A stretch of DNA of 7,951 nucleotides from Candidatus Parcubacteria bacterium. Lineage in GTDB: Bacteria; Patescibacteriota; Patescibacteriia; Patescibacteriales; UBA12075. Within the stretch, counting starts at the first letter, position 1, and every line of letters begins with the position of its first letter. The stretch covers positions 1-7,951 of the forward strand of contig JAGLNE010000004.1 in the NCBI GenBank assembly GCA_023139655.1, in the 5' to 3' direction. Shown piece by piece: positions 4,961-7,951 of this stretch. The translations under genes and the position numbers were made by a program. Below the pieces are notes generated by a model, which was not told the DNA's origin, ran no database searches, and worked only from the letters and a program-made list of their open reading frames with translations.

Positions 4961-5731
4961 ATGAAAAAATCAAAGAAAATAATTTTTGCCAATTGGAAGA
5001 TGAAATTAGGCTTAAAGGAGACGTTTGATTTGGCTAAAGGGATAAAAGAAAAATTTAAAGATTTTGATAATGGAAAAATAGTTGTTTGCCCTAATTTTGT
5101 GCCTCTTTTGGAAGTAAAAAAGATTTTAAAGGATTCTAATATCATGGTTGGTGCCCAGAATGTGTTCTGGGAAACGCGCGGTTCATACACCGGTGAAATT
5201 TCGCCTTTGACCTTGGTGGAGGCCGGTTGTGAATATGTAATATTGGGTCACTCGGAGAGGCGTAAATTTATGATGGAGAATTATGAAATGATCCATCGGA
5301 AGATCAAGGCAATAATGGCGGTTGAAGGTTTAACACCGATTGTTTGTATTGGCGAGAATTGGGATGAGAGAAAAACCGACCGTCGTGATTTTGTTCTTTA
5401 TGATCAGATCCAGCAGGCTCTTTCCGGTATTGATATTGCCGCTAATCAGGAGATCGTTGTCGCCTATGAGCCGATCTGGGCAATTGGTTCTGGCACGGCG
5501 ATTGAGCCTTCTGAGGCTGAATATGCCCACAAAATTGTTCGTTTGACATTAAATGACATGTTTGGGATGAAGGTAGTGAATGAAAATTTTAAAATAATTT
5601 ATGGCGGCAGTATTAATTCCAAAAACGTTAAAAGTTTTACCGGCCTTGAAGATTTGGGCGGACTGCTGGTTGGCGGAGCCAGCTTGGACCCGGAAGAATT
5701 TTATAAAGTTGCTAAGGCCACGCTTATATAA
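4961..5731 (+). CDS. tpiA: Triose-phosphate isomerase
   Basis: 256 residues, normal TIM length. Catalytic and binding residues are all present: Asn11 and Lys13 in FANWKMKL, His97 in the GHSERR motif (96-101), Glu170 in AYEPIWAIGSGTA (168-180, including the mobile loop 6), GGS (215-217) and GGLLVGGASL (233-242) for phosphate binding. SYTGEISP (75-82) is also canonical. The enzyme interconverts dihydroxyacetone phosphate and glyceraldehyde 3-phosphate in the cytoplasm. Its neighbour is the class II aldolase, whose two products it interconverts, so the pair is a small glycolytic unit. ATG 4961 has no SD. It is bracketed by two related palindromic elements (4823-4912 and 5747-5827). Confidence 0.97.
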   Translation: MKKSKKIIFANWKMKLGLKETFDLAKGIKEKFKDFDNGKIVVCPNFVPLLEVKKILKDSNIMVGAQNVFWETRGSYTGEISPLTLVEAGCEYVILGHSERRKFMMENYEMIHRKIKAIMAVEGLTPIVCIGENWDERKTDRRDFVLYDQIQQALSGIDIAANQEIVVAYEPIWAIGSGTAIEPSEAEYAHKIVRLTLNDMFGMKVVNENFKIIYGGSINSKNVKSFTGLEDLGGLLVGGASLDPEEFYKVAKATLI

Positions 5732-5746
5732 TTTTAAAACTTTTTG

Positions 5747-5827
5747 TGTCATCCTGAGCGTAGCGAAGGATCCCGTGGCTGTATTCACGAGATTCTTCAT
5801 CCCGATGAATCGGGATTCAGAATGACA
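5747..5827. repeat. Palindromic element between tpiA and fba (copy B, related to copy A)
   Basis: TGTCATCCTGA (5747-5757) pairs with TCAGAATGACA (5817-5827) with one G-T type mismatch. A nested hairpin CCCGAT...ATCGGG lies at 5801-5814. The centre shares CCCGTG...TTCACGAGATT with copy A upstream of tpiA. TGTCATCCTGAGCGTAGCGA is a widespread intergenic repeat motif as I recall it. It ends 11 bases before the fba start. Confidence 0.88.
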
Positions 5828-5838
5828 GAAGCAACTAT

Positions 5839-6714
5839 ATGTTAGTACACATAAAAGAAATAGTAAAACATGCACAAGCCAACAATTACGCGGTAGGGGC
5901 TTTTAATATCCATAATTTAGAGTCAGTTTTGGGAGTAGCTAATGCCGCGATGAAAGCCAAGTCGGCGGCAATTATTCAGGTTTCGGAAGGAGCGATAAAA
6001 TATATGGGCCTGAAGCCGATTACCCATATTGTATCCACGGTGGCAAAAAATATTGCGACTAATGTGCCGATCGCGCTTCATCTTGACCATGGCAAGGACT
6101 TGACTAATTTATTTGAATGTATTAAGCAGGGTTTTTCCTCGGTTCACATTGATGCTTCGCATTTGCCCCTGGATGAGAATATTAGTGTTACCAAGCAAGT
6201 GGTGGCGCTAGCCCACGGTAAAGACGTGTGGGTTCAGGGTGAGGTTGGGGCAATGATAGGCGGACACGGCAATATAAACGGTACGATTGAGAATATCCCC
6301 ATCGCAGACCCTGGGGAGGTAATAACGTTTGTTAACGAAACCAAGGTTGATACGATCGCGGCCGCGATTGGAACTGCTCACGGAGTTTATGATAATGAAG
6401 ACATTAAAATAGATCTTTTGAAAGAAATTATTGATAATACAAAAATACCTTTTGTCCTGCATGGCGGCTCTGGGGTGGCGGACAAGATAATCGCAAATTC
6501 TATTAAGGAAGGCGTAGATATAATAAATATCGGGAGTGACATTAAAATCGCTTTTACCGATACAATTAAAAAATCGTGCCGAGAAAATCCGGATGAAACT
6601 GATCCGCGAAATTTACTCAGACCCACCATCAAGGCGGTAGAAGAGGTAGTGATTAAATCAATGAAATTGTTCGGCAGTGCCGGACAAATTAAATTTAAAG
6701 ATATAGAAACATAA
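5839..6714 (+). CDS. fba: Class II (zinc-dependent) fructose-bisphosphate aldolase
   Basis: 291 residues. Family hallmarks: YAVGAFNIHNLES (17-29), the metal site HLDHG (81-85; Asp83 catalytic, His84 zinc ligand), Glu135 in QGEVGAMIGG, His181 in GTAHGVY and His208 in LHGGSG (207-212), and NIGSD (230-234) for phosphate binding. FGSAGQI (278-284) is the usual C-terminal helix end. HIDASH (103-108) replaces the more common iDgSh, a mild variation. It cleaves fructose 1,6-bisphosphate to DHAP and GAP, or runs the reverse. GatY/KbaY tagatose-bisphosphate aldolases share this fold, but the tpiA neighbour favours fructose-bisphosphate. No SD precedes ATG 5839, and no promoter is visible in the palindrome-filled gap, so cotranscription with tpiA is likely. 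Confidence 0.93.
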   Translation: MLVHIKEIVKHAQANNYAVGAFNIHNLESVLGVANAAMKAKSAAIIQVSEGAIKYMGLKPITHIVSTVAKNIATNVPIALHLDHGKDLTNLFECIKQGFSSVHIDASHLPLDENISVTKQVVALAHGKDVWVQGEVGAMIGGHGNINGTIENIPIADPGEVITFVNETKVDTIAAAIGTAHGVYDNEDIKIDLLKEIIDNTKIPFVLHGGSGVADKIIANSIKEGVDIINIGSDIKIAFTDTIKKSCRENPDETDPRNLLRPTIKAVEEVVIKSMKLFGSAGQIKFKDIET

Positions 6715-6717
6715 TGA

Positions 6718-6790
6718 GAAAACAGATAGCAGAAAACAGATAGCAGCCGCAAGTACTCGGGACTGTCGTCTGTCGTCTGTCGTCTGTCGT
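6718..6790. repeat. Facing heptamer arrays between fba and the TPR gene
   Basis: Left array: a 14-base unit GAAAACAGATAGCA repeated at 6718 and 6732, putting CAG at 6723, 6730, 6737 and 6744. Right array: CTGTCGT four times exactly (6763, 6770, 6777, 6784). Four CAG triplets at 7-base phase face four CTG triplets at 7-base phase across a 16-base spacer. The block starts 3 bases after the fba stop and ends 7 bases before the next ATG, leaving no SD. Confidence 0.9.
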
Positions 6791-6797
6791 TTATAGA

Positions 6798-7646
6798 ATG
6801 TTTAATATAATCCCCTTAATTTTAATCCTTTTTAGCATGGCTGTGATCATAGTGATTGTGGTCCGCAAATTTGCCGTGTTGGCGAATTTGGATGTTGATA
6901 CTATTCCGGCCGAAAGAGAGGCTAGGGTTAAAGAGCAAATTATAGGCAATCGCCTGAAGCGGACGTATTTTAAATATTTTCATCGCGTGGGGAGAGTATT
7001 CACTCCGATTGGCCAGGGTACTGTCAGCGGGAGCAGATGGATTTATAAAAAATTAGTTGAATTTAAAAACTCTTATGACCAGGAAGAGAGTAAAGAACAG
7101 GGGGGCGAAGATATAGTGGCTAAGCTGAAAATAGACGCTGACGAGTTGATCAAAAAAGAATTATTTGACGAAGCAGAGAGTAAGCTGATAGAAATAATCG
7201 GCATTGACTCCAAAAATGTGCCGGCTTTCAAGGATTTGGGAAAGCTTTATTATGACCGGAAGGATTATCATGAGGGCAGGGAGACCTTGGAGCATGTCAT
7301 TAAACTGTTGGAGCAGGATTATGATGAACTCAAAATTGTCGTTCAAAATGAAGAGAATGAGGAAAATAGTGCCAAACTGGAGGAAATGAAAACAAGGATG
7401 TCGGAAATTTATTTTGATCTTAGCCTGATCAATAAAGAGACAGAAAGTTACGCAGAGGCAATTAAAGTAATAAATAAAGCCCTAAGATTAACCCCAAATA
7501 ATCCCCGCTACCTTGACATTAAGCTGGAAATCAGTATAATGAATAAGGATAAAATAAACGCTCTGGAAGCTTATGAAAATCTGGTTGAAGTGAATCCGGA
7601 TAATACAAAATTAGCCGAATGGAAGGAGCAGGTGGAAGAGTTGTAA
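6798..7646 (+). CDS. Membrane-anchored tetratricopeptide-repeat protein
   Basis: 282 residues. Residues 2-22 are one strongly hydrophobic helix followed by Arg23-Lys24, so the N-terminus is likely outside and the rest cytoplasmic. A basic juxtamembrane region (45-90) precedes an acidic linker (94-105). Then come helix pairs with TPR character: ADELIKKELFDEAESKLIEIIGIDSKN (114-140), VPAFKDLGKLYYDRKDYHEGRETLEHVIKL (141-170), a longer charged helix (171-200), MSEIYFDLSLINKETESYAEAIKVINKALRLTPNN (201-235), and a final pair ending LVEVNPDN (262-269). It is probably a scaffold for protein-protein contacts at the membrane; no enzymatic domain is seen. ATG 6798 lacks an SD. A terminator-like hairpin follows the stop. 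Confidence 0.85.
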   Translation: MFNIIPLILILFSMAVIIVIVVRKFAVLANLDVDTIPAEREARVKEQIIGNRLKRTYFKYFHRVGRVFTPIGQGTVSGSRWIYKKLVEFKNSYDQEESKEQGGEDIVAKLKIDADELIKKELFDEAESKLIEIIGIDSKNVPAFKDLGKLYYDRKDYHEGRETLEHVIKLLEQDYDELKIVVQNEENEENSAKLEEMKTRMSEIYFDLSLINKETESYAEAIKVINKALRLTPNNPRYLDIKLEISIMNKDKINALEAYENLVEVNPDNTKLAEWKEQVEEL

Positions 7647-7657
7647 CACGCCTTTTA

Positions 7658-7688
7658 CATAACGTACAGAAAAATACTGTTCGTTATG
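7658..7688 (+). promoter_or_regulatory. Alternative hairpin that would compete with the terminator
   Basis: CATAACGTACAG (7658-7669) pairs with CTGTTCGTTATG (7677-7688) with a single T-T mismatch and the loop AAAAATA. It uses bases 7677-7679 of the terminator's left arm and consumes its loop, so the two folds exclude each other as in an attenuator. No leader peptide or ligand-binding domain is visible. Confidence 0.45.
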
Positions 7689-7699
7689 CAGTATTTTTT
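7670..7699 (+). terminator. Intrinsic terminator after the TPR gene
   Basis: AAAAATACTG (7670-7679) pairs perfectly with CAGTATTTTT (7689-7698) around a 9-base loop, ending in a T-run. The A-rich left arm and T-rich right arm would allow termination in both directions, but the stem has few G-C pairs. Confidence 0.7.
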
Positions 7700-7715
7700 A
7701 GTTTAAAGTTATTCG

Positions 7716-7787
<72 letters not shown>

Positions 7788-7802
7788 CTTAAGGTCAATT
7801 TA

Positions 7803-7868
7803 CAATTACGAATTGGCAATTATGAATTTAATATTTATCTGTAATTCCTAATTGATAATTCGTAATTG
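7803..7868. repeat. Palindromic heptamer array between the two tRNA genes
   Basis: AATT recurs at 7804, 7811, 7818 and 7825, and again at 7843, 7850, 7857 and 7864. The outer 20 bases (7803-7822 and 7849-7868) are inverted repeats with only two mismatches. The right arm ends 6 bases before the tRNA-Tyr gene. In RNA it would form a long AT-rich hairpin, possibly relevant to tRNA processing. Confidence 0.88.
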
Positions 7869-7874
7869 AATTAG

Positions 7875-7951
7875 GGGTCGGTACTCAAGCGGTCAACGAG
7901 GACAGACTGTAAATCTGTTGGCTTCGGCCTACGTAGGTTCGAGTCCTACCC
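7875..7951 (+). tRNA. tRNA-Tyr (anticodon GTA), 3' end cut by the window
   Basis: Class II tRNA with a long variable arm. The acceptor 5' strand is GGGTCGG (7875-7881). The D-arm is CTC/GAG around AAGCGGTCAAC. The anticodon stem ACAGA/TCTGT (7902-7906, 7914-7918) holds the loop CTGTAAA with anticodon GTA (7909-7911). The variable arm contains GGCTTCGGCC, and the T-arm is GTAGG/CCTAC with TTCGAGT. Only the first two bases of the 3' acceptor strand (CC, pairing with GG) are inside the window. Confidence 0.93.

Noticed and set aside
5747..5827. Intrinsic terminator between tpiA and fba
   Set aside because: No T-tract follows the right arm, and fba has no promoter of its own, so termination here would silence it.
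5549..5875. Reverse-strand ORF across the tpiA end and palindrome B
   Set aside because: It is antisense to conserved tpiA and fba sequence and includes the palindrome; no domain is recognisable.
6718..6790. CRISPR array
   Set aside because: Units are 7-14 bases with no unique spacers, and there are no cas genes; it is a tandem heptamer array.

Overview
The window is a low-GC bacterial segment with every gene on the + strand. It most resembles a Candidate Phyla Radiation (Patescibacteria) genome. That is inference from several traits: a pilin-like protein of a type common there, core genes that mostly lack a Shine-Dalgarno (SD) sequence, a YbaK-type protein with lysine-rich tails, a tRNA with no encoded CCA, and compact gaps full of repeats. 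TGA is used as a stop (end of the carboxypeptidase gene), so the code is standard table 11. I cannot name a lineage more finely from sequence alone.

Region 1 (1-1640) looks accessory. It holds the C-terminal end of a pilin-like exported protein, an 84-residue zinc-ribbon-like protein, a 34-codon ORF whose stop overlaps the next start as ATGA, and an orotate phosphoribosyltransferase-like protein. A clear intrinsic terminator follows. This block carries AGGAGG-type ribosome sites, unlike most of the genes after it.

Region 2 (1640-3680) begins with an extended -10 promoter. It carries a YbaK/EbsC aminoacyl-tRNA deacylase-like protein, then scpA and scpB, the two non-SMC subunits of the SMC chromosome-segregation complex. 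Region 3 (3680-4775) is a D-alanyl-D-alanine carboxypeptidase (peptidase S11), a cell-wall enzyme. Region 4 (4746-6714) is a small glycolytic pair, triose-phosphate isomerase and class II fructose-bisphosphate aldolase. They act in consecutive steps: aldolase makes DHAP and GAP, and the isomerase interconverts them. A good promoter for the pair overlaps the end of the carboxypeptidase gene. Region 5 (6798-7951) is a membrane-anchored TPR protein, a terminator with a competing alternative hairpin, tRNA-Thr(GGT) and the start of tRNA-Tyr(GTA).

No cas genes, transposase, toxin-antitoxin pair or defence operon is visible. The most unusual signal lies between the genes. Two kinds of repeat fill almost every gap: (a) arrays with a strict 7-base period, in three gaps arranged as a left array facing an inverted right array; and (b) REP/MITE-like palindromes, two of which share a core and bracket tpiA. 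These often begin at or just after one gene's stop and end a few bases before the next start.
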